A stretch of DNA of 64,000 nt, from contig NZ_SDWJ01000001.1 in the NCBI RefSeq assembly GCF_009769755.1, forward strand, positions 62,001 through 126,000. The letters are read 5' to 3'. Position numbers and translations under genes: made by a program. The notes beneath the pieces are model-generated. The model was given only the letters and a program-made list of their open reading frames with translations, ran no database searches and was not told the DNA's origin. The DNA comes from Sphingorhabdus profundilacus. GTDB lineage: Bacteria > Pseudomonadota > Alphaproteobacteria > Sphingomonadales > Sphingomonadaceae. This document shows positions 34,683-43,219 of this stretch, piece by piece (the first letter of the stretch is position 1; each line of letters starts with the position of its first letter).

Positions 34683-34807
34683 TAGACTTCATCCGGAACC
34701 TTCATTCCCTTCCCGTTGAATCCTACTTACCCGTCACCCTGAACCAAGTTCAGGGTGGCGGTGCGGGGGAGGTTCAGGGTGGCGCGAGGGGGATTTCGGC
34801 CTACTTG

Positions 34808-34917
34808 CTCCCCTCCCGCTTGCGGGAGGGGCTGGGGGAGGGTGTTTCGGCGAGGTCGCAAGGCGGACCTGCGGCCCGCCCCCTCCCCTAACCCCTCCCG
34901 CCTGCGGGAGGGGGATT
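34808..34917. repeat. 110-bp GC-rich repeat, copy B
   Basis: Second copy of 34455-34565, same orientation, differing by a few substitutions and one indel. Confidence 0.85.
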
Positions 34918-34962
34918 GCTAACCGTTGGGACCTGTCCCAAACCGCTTCTGTCATACCCAAC

Positions 34963-35104
34963 GTCACCCTGAACTTGGTTCAGGGTCCATCGTGCAGCAG
35001 CCACCGCAGCCTGAAACAGAACGCAACCGCGCGTCACGCGATGGCTTGCCACTACGGAACAGGAGCGGGCTGATAAATGGACCCTGAAACAAGTTCAGGG
35101 TGAC
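34963..35104. repeat. Dispersed palindromic repeat, copy 2
   Basis: 142-bp partner of 25014-25175, with the same terminal inverted repeat (GTCACCCTGAACTTGGTTCA) and interior, lacking the short insert of copy 1. Confidence 0.85.
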
Positions 35105-35294
35105 GGGTTTGTGTCGGCGGAGAGAGAATTCGGCCTTCTTGCTCCCTCCCGCAAGCGGGAGGGGGATTGCTAACCGTTGGGGCCTGTCCCCGTGGACGGC
35201 ATACGGGGACTGTCCCCTTGGGGACTGTCCCCAACCTTAGCAGAAACCAAAGCACTATTCCCCTCTCCCGCAATTGGCGCTAGGGCGCTTGCCG

Positions 35295-36623
35295 ATGGCA
35301 AAGATACAGACCCCGCAGCCCGTCCGTGGCACCCAGGATATGTTCGGTGAAACCGAAGAACGCTTCGCGCATGTCGTGGCGACCTTTGAACGGGTGCGGC
35401 GGCTTTACGGGTTCAAGGGCCTGCAATTGCCGGTGATCGAGCCGACCGCCGTTTTTTCACGCAGTCTGGGCGAGGCGACGGACGTTGTTTCCAAGGAAAT
35501 GTACAGTTTCGAAGATCGCGGCGGGGATTCCATCACGTTGCGGCCCGAATTTACCGCAGGCATCGCGCGCGCCTATCTGACCAATGGCTGGCAGCAATAT
35601 GCGCCGATGAAGTTGTCAGTGCATGGGCCGCTGTTCCGCTATGAACGCCCGCAAAAGGGCCGCTATCGCCAATTTCACCAGATTGATGCGGAAATCATCG
35701 GCGCGGCGGAGCCTGCCGCCGATGTCGAATTGCTGGTCATGGCGGACCAGTTGCTCAAGGAATTGGGCATTGATGACGGCGTTACCTTGCAACTGAACAC
35801 GCTGGGCGACACACAAAGCCGCGATGCGTGGCGCGCGGCGCTGGTCAGCTATTTCAATGATCATCGCGACGTCCTGTCCGAAGACAGCCTTGCCCGGTTG
35901 GAAAAGAACCCCTTGCGCATTTTGGACAGCAAAGACCCCGATGATCGCGGCGTCGCCTATGCGGCCCCCAAGATCGACGATTTTCTGTCGGCCGAAGCCA
36001 GCGACTTCTTTGCAGCGGTGACCGCCGGGCTGGATGCAGCGGGTGTGGCTTGGACCCGCAATGCAGCGCTTGTCCGCGGCCTCGACTATTACCGCCACAC
36101 GGCCTTTGAATTTGTCACCGACCGGTTAGGCGCACAGGGCACTGTACTCGGCGGCGGGCGTTATGATGGTCTAATCGAGAATTTAGGTGGACTCGCAACG
36201 CCCGCTGTCGGTTGGGCGGCCGGGATCGAGCGGTTGGCGATGTTGCTAAATGGCGTTGGCAAACCACTTAGGACAGCCTCCATTGTCGTTGAAATTGACA
36301 GTGACAAGCTTTTCTCGGTTGCTAAGCAAATGGAAAAGCGGATTAGAAAAGAAGGGATGCCCTGTGGAATAATCTCCGAGGGAAACCCAAAAAAGAGGTT
36401 CGATCGCGCAAAGAAGCTAGGAACAGATTACATTCTGACTCTAAACGAAAATGCGGATGGCAGTTTTGCTTTTGGAGTCAAAAGAAACGTTCTGGACCGC
36501 TACAAAACGACAGGACGACTGAATGTTGCGCTCAAGTTTTACCTGCGTGATGTGTTTGGTGTTTCGCCGACTGACTGGAGAGTTGTGTCGCATGGCGGCG
36601 GCACGTTGAAGCTCGACAAGTGA
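35295..36623 (+). CDS. hisS: Histidyl-tRNA synthetase, with unusual 3' third
   Basis: A 442-residue class II synthetase. The catalytic part is normal: motif 1/2 region ([19 protein letters not shown]), the histidine-specific [13 protein letters not shown], and motif 3 (AAGIERLAM). From about 36170 onward the DNA changes sharply: sampled 60-base blocks fall from 57-68 percent GC to 40-48 percent, and rare AGA, AGG and ATA codons appear. The C-terminal anticodon-binding domain (about residues 325-442) keeps a recognisable [18 protein letters not shown] core but is otherwise divergent and extended. The gene looks mosaic, its 3' end acquired from another source. The frame is intact. Confidence 0.93.
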   Translation: MAKIQTPQPVRGTQDMFGETEERFAHVVATFERVRRLYGFKGLQLPVIEPTAVFSRSLGEATDVVSKEMYSFEDRGGDSITLRPEFTAGIARAYLTNGWQQYAPMKLSVHGPLFRYERPQKGRYRQFHQIDAEIIGAAEPAADVELLVMADQLLKELGIDDGVTLQLNTLGDTQSRDAWRAALVSYFNDHRDVLSEDSLARLEKNPLRILDSKDPDDRGVAYAAPKIDDFLSAEASDFFAAVTAGLDAAGVAWTRNAALVRGLDYYRHTAFEFVTDRLGAQGTVLGGGRYDGLIENLGGLATPAVGWAAGIERLAMLLNGVGKPLRTASIVVEIDSDKLFSVAKQMEKRIRKEGMPCGIISEGNPKKRFDRAKKLGTDYILTLNENADGSFAFGVKRNVLDRYKTTGRLNVALKFYLRDVFGVSPTDWRVVSHGGGTLKLDK

Positions 36624-36668
36624 CAGAAATTTCTGTGTCTTCGCACCTTTGCGTGAATCCCTTCCTTT

Positions 36669-36838
36669 GTCCTTCCCGCGAAGGCGGGAATCCATGGCAT
36701 TATCTGTCGGAATTAGGGTTCGCACAAAGACACGAAGGCACAAAGAAGTTGCTTCGTGTCTTAGTGTCTTTGTGCGAACCAAAATTGTCTCGAGTGTGGA
36801 GGTATCAGCCCATGGATCCCCGCCTGTGCGGGAATGAC
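36669..36838. repeat. Nested composite palindrome between hisS and prfA
   Basis: The outer arms 36669-36697 and 36810-36838 are inverted (CCCGCGAAGGCGGGAATCC and partner, meeting as CCATGG). An independent inner palindrome at 36717-36780 has arms GGTTCGCACAAAGACAC and GTGTCTTTGTGCGAACC. Two repeat families thus appear inserted one inside the other. Confidence 0.8.
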
Positions 36839-36864
36839 AATATTGGGGTTTTGGGGTTGGCTCT

Positions 36865-37941
36865 ATGAAAATCTCCCCGCAACGGATCGCGCTGATTGAA
36901 TCGCGTTTTGCCGAGCTTGAGGCGCGGATGGCTTCGGGGCAGATGGAGGGCGAGGCTTTTGTGGCCGCGTCCAAGGAATATTCCGAGCTGGAACCTGTGG
37001 CTTTGGCCGCAAAATCGGTGCGGCGTCTGCGAAGGGAAATCGAGACGCTGCAGCATATGGTCAAGGATTCTTCTGACCCGGACTTGCACGACATGGCGGT
37101 TGAAGAGCTGGAGGATGTGACCCAGCAATTGTTCGAGGCCGAAACGGCGCTGGCCATTTCGCTGCTACCGAAAGACGCAGCCGATGAACGCCCTGCGATG
37201 CTCGAAATTCGTGCCGGAACCGGCGGGGATGAGGCGGCCTTGTTCGCAGGGGACTTGTACCGCATGTATGAACGCTATGCCGCAGGGCAGGGCTGGAAAA
37301 TCGAACCGATATCGATCAGCGCCTCTGATGTCGGTGGGTTCAAGGAAGTCGTGGCCTCGATCAAGGGCAATGGCGTGTTTGCCAAGCTGAAATTCGAAAG
37401 CGGCGTCCACCGGGTGCAGCGTGTGCCGGTCACTGAATCGGGCGGGCGCATCCACACCAGCGCGGCGACCGTGGCGGTGCTGCCCGAACCGACCGAGGTC
37501 GATGTGCATATCGAGGCGCGCGATCTGAAAATCGACGTCTACCGTGCATCGGGGGCAGGCGGCCAGCATGTGAACACAACCGACTCCGCCGTGCGGATCA
37601 CCCACTTGCCGACCGGGATTGTGGTCACCTGTCAAGACGGGCGCAGCCAGCACAAGAACAAGGAACAGGCGATGCAGGTGCTGCGCGCGCGGATGTACGA
37701 AAAGGAGCGCGAAGAGGCGCAAGGGGCCGAGGCCGAGGCGCGCAAGGCGATGGTCGGTTCCGGCGACCGTTCCGAACGCATCCGAACCTATAATTTCCCG
37801 CAAGGCCGCGTGACCGACCACCGCATCAACCTGACGCTGCACAAGCTGCCCGAAATATTGGAAGGCGGCGGGCTGGGCGAGATGGTCGACGCGCTGATCG
37901 CCGAAGACCAGGCCGAACGGATGGCGGGTCTGGGGGAGTAG
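36865..37941 (+). CDS. prfA: Peptide chain release factor 1
   Basis: A 358-residue release factor. PVT at 188-190 is the tripeptide that reads UAA and UAG, and GGQ at 232-234 ([13 protein letters not shown]) triggers peptide release in the ribosomal peptidyl-transferase centre. Length and domain order are standard. Upstream lies the nested palindrome, so its promoter must be within or after that repeat unless read through from hisS. Confidence 0.97.
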   Translation: MKISPQRIALIESRFAELEARMASGQMEGEAFVAASKEYSELEPVALAAKSVRRLRREIETLQHMVKDSSDPDLHDMAVEELEDVTQQLFEAETALAISLLPKDAADERPAMLEIRAGTGGDEAALFAGDLYRMYERYAAGQGWKIEPISISASDVGGFKEVVASIKGNGVFAKLKFESGVHRVQRVPVTESGGRIHTSAATVAVLPEPTEVDVHIEARDLKIDVYRASGAGGQHVNTTDSAVRITHLPTGIVVTCQDGRSQHKNKEQAMQVLRARMYEKEREEAQGAEAEARKAMVGSGDRSERIRTYNFPQGRVTDHRINLTLHKLPEILEGGGLGEMVDALIAEDQAERMAGLGE

Positions 37942-37964
37942 GGGTACATCTGAAACTTTGGTTT

Positions 37965-37995
37965 CTCCTCCCCATCGCAAGTCGATGGGGAGGAG
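37965..37995. terminator. Hairpin between convergent prfA and sulfonate monooxygenase genes
   Basis: A 13-bp perfect stem, CTCCTCCCCATCG with CGATGGGGAGGAG, and 5-base loop. No T run, so it may serve as a bidirectional or processing signal. Confidence 0.5.
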
Positions 37996-38005
37996 TCTCC
38001 CTGCA

Positions 38006-39070
38006 CTAAACCTCCAGCCGCCCATGCTCCAGCCGTGGCAGGACATAGCGGGCGAACATGTCGCATTCGTTGATATGCGGATAGCCCGACAGGATGAACG
38101 CCTCGATGCCGACGGCCTTATAAGCTTCCAGCTTGGCAAGCACCTGGTCGGGGTTGCCGACGATGGCCGCGCCGCAGCCCGAGCGGGCACGGCCGATGCC
38201 GGTCCACAGATTATCCTCGATATAGCCGTCATTGGCTGCCGCGGCCTCGCGCAGTTCCGCCTGCCGCGCCACGCCGAAGGTCTGCGCGTCGAGCGATTTG
38301 TTGCGGATCGCCTCGCCGGTTCCCGCGTCCAGCTTGGAGAGCAGGCGGTCGGCATAAAGGCGGGCTTCGGCTTCGGTTTCGCGGACGATGACATGGCTGC
38401 GAAAGCCGTATTTCAGCGTGCGCCCGAATTTCGCGGCGCGCGCGGTCATGTCGTCGATCAGGTCCTTTGCGCCTTGCACCGTTTCGGGCCACATCAGGTA
38501 GACATCGCAACCCTCGGCGGCGGCTTCCTTGGCGGCTGGTGACAGGCCACCGAAATAGAGCGGCGGGCATTTGCCGCTGACCGTCTTCATCCGCGGCGGG
38601 TCGAGGTCGATCTTGTAATGCTCGCCATCGATGGACAGATGCTCGCCGTTGAGCAGCGTCTTGAGGATATGCATCGCCTCCACCGTGCGGCGGTAGCGCG
38701 GTTCGCTGTCCATCTGGTCACCGGGCAGGTCGGAAGAGATGATGTTGACGTTCAGCCGCCCGCCCGAAATCTGGTCCAGCGTCGCGATTTGCCGCGCCAG
38801 TTGCGGGGGCCAGCTTTCGCCGACGCGCACCGCCATCAACAGCTTGATCCGCGTCGTCAGCACCGCAATCGCGCTGGCAAAAGCGGTCGTATCGAGACCA
38901 AGCGCATAGCCCGAGGGCAGCAGGATATTGTCAAACCCGCCCTTTTCGGCGTTCAGGACGATATTGCGGCAATGCTCCCAGCTCGACGCCAGCATCGGGT
39001 CGGGTTGCCCCAGAAATTCATAGTCATCATCGCACAGCGCGGAAAACCAGCTGACTTCAACAGGCTTCAT
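38006..39070 (-). CDS. LLM flavin-dependent sulfonate monooxygenase (SmoC-like)
   Basis: A 354-residue luciferase-like monooxygenase of the SsuD/SmoC group. VSWFSALCDDDYEFLG at the N terminus, NILLPSGYALGLDTTAFA, GGRLNVNIISSDLPGD and LWTGIGRARSGCGAAIVG are the conserved blocks I recall from sulfoquinovose monooxygenase SmoC of Agrobacterium. Using reduced FMN and oxygen it would desulfonate sulfoquinovose to 6-oxo-glucose and sulfite. It is the last gene of an operon with sulfoquinovosidase, and its ATG overlaps the reductase stop by 4 bp. A simple alkanesulfonate monooxygenase is the alternative. The required flavin reductase is not in the operon. Confidence 0.82.
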   Translation of the reverse strand: MKPVEVSWFSALCDDDYEFLGQPDPMLASSWEHCRNIVLNAEKGGFDNILLPSGYALGLDTTAFASAIAVLTTRIKLLMAVRVGESWPPQLARQIATLDQISGGRLNVNIISSDLPGDQMDSEPRYRRTVEAMHILKTLLNGEHLSIDGEHYKIDLDPPRMKTVSGKCPPLYFGGLSPAAKEAAAEGCDVYLMWPETVQGAKDLIDDMTARAAKFGRTLKYGFRSHVIVRETEAEARLYADRLLSKLDAGTGEAIRNKSLDAQTFGVARQAELREAAAANDGYIEDNLWTGIGRARSGCGAAIVGNPDQVLAKLEAYKAVGIEAFILSGYPHINECDMFARYVLPRLEHGRLEV

Positions 39071-39969
39071 GGAAGTGGCACTCCTCTTGCGGCGACCAGC
39101 ACGCTGTACCAGTCCGCGCGGGTCCATGTGATTTTGAAGGCATCGGCGGCCTCGGCAATGCGCGCCGGATTTTGCGAGCCTACGATGGGGATAGGACGCG
39201 CCGGATGCGCCATGATCCAGCTATAGGCCGCCGCCGTGCGCGACACGCCATGCGATGCGGCGACACCCGACAGGGCGCCAGCGACATTCTGTTCACGCTC
39301 ATTGGAAGGATCACCGATCCGCCCGCCACCCAGAGGCGACCAGGCAAGAACGGCCATGTCCATGGCAATCGCCTGATCGAGCTCGCCATTTTCGATGGTA
39401 TCGATCCGCAGCGGCGACAGTTCGGGCTGTGTCGACACAATCGGCACCGCGCTGAATTGCGCCAGCGTCGCAATCTGCGCCGGCGTGAAGTTGGACACGC
39501 CAAAGGCGCGGATCTTGCCTGCTTTGTGCGCCGCCTCGACCGCGCGCGCGATTTCTTGCGGATGCGTCAATATGTCGGGCCGGTGTATTTGCCACAGGTC
39601 GATGCGGTCGGTGCCCAGCCGTTGCAGGCTGTCGTCAATCGCTTTCGTTAGATATTCGGCGCTGCTGTTATAGGGTGTGGGCGGGGTGATGCCGCCCTTG
39701 GTCGCCAGCACCATCCGGTCGCGATAGTCCGGTGCGTCGGCAAAGACGCGGCCCAGCAACTCTTCGGCCTTGCCAAAGCCCTGCTCGCCAAAACCATAGA
39801 TGTCGGCCGTGTCAAACAGGGTGATGCCCGCGGCGAAGGCGGCGTCAATGGCGGCACGCGCGGCGGACAGCTCCAGCCCGGCAAAGCGCCACATGCCCCA
39901 TGCAATAGAGGATATTTCAATGCCGCTCTTGCCCAGTTGGCGGGACAGCGGCGGTTTGGGAAGTGTCAT
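39067..39969 (-). CDS. Aldo-keto reductase (SmoB-like 6-oxo-glucose reductase)
   Basis: A 300-residue NAD(P)H-dependent reductase with the full AKR tetrad: Asp53 and Tyr58 (FDTADIYGF), Lys91 (LATKGGI) and His129 (WQIHRPD). The IAWGMWRFAG start and SPLGGGRIGD segment resemble the YdhF/SmoB subgroup. In the sulfo-SMO pathway SmoB reduces 6-oxo-glucose, the product of the monooxygenase, to glucose. Both junctions overlap by 4 bp (ATGA), with LacI upstream and the monooxygenase downstream, so expression is tightly coupled. Function is inferred from this context. Confidence 0.82.
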   Translation of the reverse strand: MTLPKPPLSRQLGKSGIEISSIAWGMWRFAGLELSAARAAIDAAFAAGITLFDTADIYGFGEQGFGKAEELLGRVFADAPDYRDRMVLATKGGITPPTPYNSSAEYLTKAIDDSLQRLGTDRIDLWQIHRPDILTHPQEIARAVEAAHKAGKIRAFGVSNFTPAQIATLAQFSAVPIVSTQPELSPLRIDTIENGELDQAIAMDMAVLAWSPLGGGRIGDPSNEREQNVAGALSGVAASHGVSRTAAAYSWIMAHPARPIPIVGSQNPARIAEAADAFKITWTRADWYSVLVAARGVPLP

Positions 39970-40994
39970 ATTTTTTTGCTCTTTTGTGAAGGTGAAAAGG
40001 GAGGGGCAACGGATTCGCGGTTGATCAGCTCGTGCGGCAAACGGCGATGTTCTATTCCACCTTCGCCAAATAACAGGTCGGCGGCGGTCGAGGCCAGATC
40101 GCGCACGGGCTGGCGAATGGTGGTCAGCGGCGGCCATACGACGCGGGCCAGGGTGGTGTCGTCAAAACCGGCAACTGAAAGCTGTTCGGGAACTTGCATC
40201 CCCCGACGGTGCGCGACCGCCAACACGCCCGACGCCATATCATCGTTAGACGCGAATATGGCGGTCGGCGGATTGCCCAGCGAGAGAAAAGTCTCTGTCG
40301 CGGCCACGCCGCTTTCAAAATCAAACTGTCCTTCGGCAATCAACGCCGGATCGACCGAAATGCCGACGCGGCCCAATGCCCGTTCATAGCCCGCCTGTCG
40401 TTCGGCGCTCGCCATATGATTGGGGTGCCCCATGATGAAACCGATGCGGCGGTGGCCGATATTGATCAAATGCGTCGTCATGTCGTCGGCGGCCTGCGTA
40501 TCGTCCATGAATACCGATGACGTCAGCGCATGATTGGTGCCGGGCGAGATGCGGACAAAGGGAATGTTGAGCGCCTCCAGCGCGGAAAGCACGGGCGCGC
40601 AGTCGGTGACCGGCGACGACAGGATCGCGCCATCGACATGCGTCTGGCGCACCATGCCGCGTACCTGTTCGCCGACATCGGGGTCCGCGACATCCACCGG
40701 CTGTGCGATCAGGCGCATGCCTTCTTCATGGCACCGGTCCCAGCATCCCTGCATGATCTGGTGCATATAATAGGGCGAATGATTGTCGTAGATCAGCGCG
40801 ATCTGTCCCGATTTCGTCCCCGCCAAGATGCGCGCTGCAATGCTGGGGGAAAAGCCGAGTTCGGCCATCGCGGCATCGACCTTGGCCTTGGTGGTGGCGC
40901 TGACATAGGGGTGGTTATTCAGGACACGGCTGACGGTCTTGACCGCGACCCCGGCCAGTTTGGCAACGTCCCTGATGTTCGAACGGGTGTTCAT
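39966..40994 (-). CDS. LacI-family regulator of the sulfoquinovose operon
   Basis: A 342-residue repressor. The N-terminal helix-turn-helix with hinge helix is clear (IRDVAKLAGVAVKTVSRVLN), followed by a periplasmic-binding-protein-like sensor domain ending in the typical DDTTLARVVWPPLTTIRQP. It lies inside the operon, overlapping GH31 and the reductase by 4 bp each, so it would be autoregulated. The inducer is probably sulfoquinovose or a metabolite. The known Agrobacterium cluster uses a different regulator type, which makes this one a distinct control arrangement. Confidence 0.88.
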   Translation of the reverse strand: MNTRSNIRDVAKLAGVAVKTVSRVLNNHPYVSATTKAKVDAAMAELGFSPSIAARILAGTKSGQIALIYDNHSPYYMHQIMQGCWDRCHEEGMRLIAQPVDVADPDVGEQVRGMVRQTHVDGAILSSPVTDCAPVLSALEALNIPFVRISPGTNHALTSSVFMDDTQAADDMTTHLINIGHRRIGFIMGHPNHMASAERQAGYERALGRVGISVDPALIAEGQFDFESGVAATETFLSLGNPPTAIFASNDDMASGVLAVAHRRGMQVPEQLSVAGFDDTTLARVVWPPLTTIRQPVRDLASTAADLLFGEGGIEHRRLPHELINRESVAPPFSPSQKSKKI

Positions 40995-43003
40995 TCCCCG
41001 AATTCCTCCGTGATGGAGGCGAACAATGCCGCATGCGCGCTGTCTTTGCGATAGAAAACAGGTGGCTGGCCATATGGGGCGGTTACAGGGTGGGTCCCAC
41101 GGGCATAATCTTGCCCTGTCCACAGGTGGCACCATGTTGCGTCCGGCAAGATGACCTGACGGCCATGCTGGTCGGCATGGACAACCGGGGCGACAAGCAT
41201 GTCGGCACCGTAGAGAAATTGGTCCTGAATGTCATGATAGGCCGCATCGTCATAATGCAAAAATAGCGGGCGTTGCAGCGGCAGGCCGGTTGCCACCGCT
41301 TCGTTCGACAATGCGCGGACATAGGGGGCCAGCCGGGCGTGGACATTGCTCATGCGGGCAAAATGGGCCAATATCGCATCGCTGCTGTCTATTTGCAGAT
41401 TATCTGCGGGGCGATTGCCTTCATGGCTTCGCATCACCGGCGCAAATGCCGCCATATCGATCCAGCGGTGCATCAGATCCGGGGTGCGAACAACGCCGTG
41501 CAGGCTGGTATAGCCGCCCAAATCGCTATGATGATAAGCATTGCCCAGCAAACCGGAGGATAGCGCGCCGGTGATGACCGTATTGATACCGTCATGTCGC
41601 GAAAAATCGACGCATTGGTCACCGGCCCATAGCAACGGGCAATAGGCCTGCACCCCCGAATAACCCGCGCGCATGAAAAAGGTCGCTTCACCCGTCTTGC
41701 CACGCGATGCTATGGCGTCGGCATTGACCTTGGCCCAAAGAACCGGCCAGCGATTATGCGCCTCCATCGGGTCAGATCGGTCAAATAACCGCACATCGGT
41801 GGGCAGATATTCGCCGAAATCCGCCATCCAGCCCGACAGGCCGAAATCAAGCATTTCCTGACCAATTATCCGTTCGGAAAACCAGGCGGCAGCGGCAGGG
41901 TTGGTAAAATCGACGACGCCTGCGTCAAATTCCCCGAAATCGACCGCATATGGGCTGTCGTCATGTTGGTGCAACGCCAGATAATTTTCTGCCAATGCCT
42001 CTTGATAAAGTACGCCGTCGACCGCGAGGTAGGGATTGACATAGCCGAGATAATGGATGCCCTGTGCGGAAAGCGCGGTAATTTTTACAGGCAGGTCGCA
42101 ATAGCGTGCGGCATTCCATTTCCAGTCCCAAAACAGCCGCTTGCCAAAACTGGTCTGGCGAATACCGACCCAATCTTCGCACCATAAACCGGAAATCGCC
42201 GCGCCCGATGCCGCAATTTTATCAAAACGGTCGAATGTTGCATCGCCATCTTTCAGCCCGACAATCGCGCCTGATATTGCCCAATCGGGCAGGGGCGGCT
42301 GGCGACCGAAACGGTCGGACAATCGGGTAACCAGATCAGGCAGCGATTCATCTGCGAACAGTTCAAGGTCGAGATCCGCTTTCCAGCATTCCACCGCAAC
42401 CCGGTCGGCTTCGATCAGGTCCAGCACCGAATAGGCCGCTGTTTCCAGATGAACCGCGTACCGGTCTGAACTTAGCCAGGTCGGCTGGGGATAGTTGGTG
42501 GTCCAATAATCGCCCCCGGCCAACCCTTCGGTATCCATGATCTGCGTCAATTCGGTTGTTTTGTCGCGGCCCACACCGGGTTCGGATGTCCAGAATGGAA
42601 AGCGCCGACCGTTCAGGCGCAAATAGGACATTTGTTCGCCGCCGCCCCAAAAGGATTCGTCGGCATCACGTGCCATCGCAATCCACATGCGGTTGATATT
42701 TTTATCTGTGCAGCGAATTTTCAGCCGCGCGTGATGGGCGTCGATATCGATACCGATCCCGACGATTGTTTCGGGCTGGTCTGCATTCCAAAGACGGATG
42801 GCACCATTGTCATCGGCAAAGCAGTTCAAGGGCAGCCGCCTGTGCAGATCGTCGGCAATGCGGAAGTTTCCGCGCACCATTTCCATATCAGGCACGCCGG
42901 TTCCGATTTCAAAGGCCGGGTCATCGGCACGATGCGATAGAACGCACCGGTCACCAAGGCACAGGTCAAAACCATTGGCGTGCATGATGAACTGCAATGG
43001 CAA
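40991..43003 (-). CDS. GH31 sulfoquinovosidase, KERWY type
   Basis: A 670-residue glycoside hydrolase family 31 enzyme closely patterned on E. coli YihQ. GWMADFGEYLP supplies the nucleophile Asp395 and LLWAGDQ the acid/base Asp462. The sulfonate-binding residues are Lys251 (VGLKDGD), Glu276 (LWCEDW), Arg289 and Trp292 (GKRLFW) and Tyr498 (DLGGYTS), i.e. the complete KERWY set of Agrobacterium-type enzymes (QQRWY in YihQ). It would release sulfoquinovose from sulfoquinovosyl glycerol or sulfolipid. No signal peptide is visible. The TTG at 43003 is taken as start because AAGGAG precedes it; the ATG at 42985 has none. Confidence 0.9.
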   Translation of the reverse strand: MPLQFIMHANGFDLCLGDRCVLSHRADDPAFEIGTGVPDMEMVRGNFRIADDLHRRLPLNCFADDNGAIRLWNADQPETIVGIGIDIDAHHARLKIRCTDKNINRMWIAMARDADESFWGGGEQMSYLRLNGRRFPFWTSEPGVGRDKTTELTQIMDTEGLAGGDYWTTNYPQPTWLSSDRYAVHLETAAYSVLDLIEADRVAVECWKADLDLELFADESLPDLVTRLSDRFGRQPPLPDWAISGAIVGLKDGDATFDRFDKIAASGAAISGLWCEDWVGIRQTSFGKRLFWDWKWNAARYCDLPVKITALSAQGIHYLGYVNPYLAVDGVLYQEALAENYLALHQHDDSPYAVDFGEFDAGVVDFTNPAAAAWFSERIIGQEMLDFGLSGWMADFGEYLPTDVRLFDRSDPMEAHNRWPVLWAKVNADAIASRGKTGEATFFMRAGYSGVQAYCPLLWAGDQCVDFSRHDGINTVITGALSSGLLGNAYHHSDLGGYTSLHGVVRTPDLMHRWIDMAAFAPVMRSHEGNRPADNLQIDSSDAILAHFARMSNVHARLAPYVRALSNEAVATGLPLQRPLFLHYDDAAYHDIQDQFLYGADMLVAPVVHADQHGRQVILPDATWCHLWTGQDYARGTHPVTAPYGQPPVFYRKDSAHAALFASITEEFGE

Positions 43004-43219
43004 TGCGCTCTCCTTATCTTCGGTCCAGAAGGACTATGGCATCCTTGCCACAGTCGTCACGATAATGTTGCTGCATATATGACACCGCTAGACATATTAA
43101 GTCAATCTGGTTAGGACGCGAAAGTCATCGACGGCATATCCCGATAAAGCTTTTCTTGCTTGTACTAACTCAAGCAATTTGGTTGAGAATTGGGGGGCCG
43201 AATTTTAGGGAGGTACATC
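43004..43219. promoter_or_regulatory. Divergent control region of the sulfoquinovosidase operon and receptor
   Basis: 216 bp between divergent genes, the natural site for LacI-type operators. Short inverted repeats are present: ATATG...CATAT at 43077-43097 and CTCAA...TTGAG at 43165-43185. Either could be an operator half-site pair, but arms are only five bases and neither is decisive. GGGAGG at 43208-43213 is the receptor's ribosome binding site. Confidence 0.45.

Larger units (their letters stand above)
34356..35294. repeat. 939-bp intergenic cluster of palindromic repeats
   Basis: No gene with plausible coding features lies here. The region consists almost entirely of REP-like palindromes: GGGAGGGG-type hairpins at 34415-34440, the two long copies listed separately, an inverted repeat at 34594-34682, a half copy of the GTCACCCTGAAC repeat at 34733-34758, the second full copy at 34963-35104, another half hairpin at 35147-35166, and GGGGACTGTCCCC tandem palindromes at 35180-35235. 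hisS starts immediately after. Confidence 0.85.

Noticed and set aside
36165-36623. hisS C-terminal oddity as a frameshift or sequencing error
   Set aside because: The frame is continuous to a normal length, and a recognisable anticodon-domain motif persists in the same frame, so replacement explains the data better.
38006-39070. LLM monooxygenase as a plain alkanesulfonate (SsuD) enzyme
   Set aside because: No ssu transporter genes are nearby, and it is coupled to a sulfoquinovosidase and an aldo-keto reductase; kept as an alternative only.
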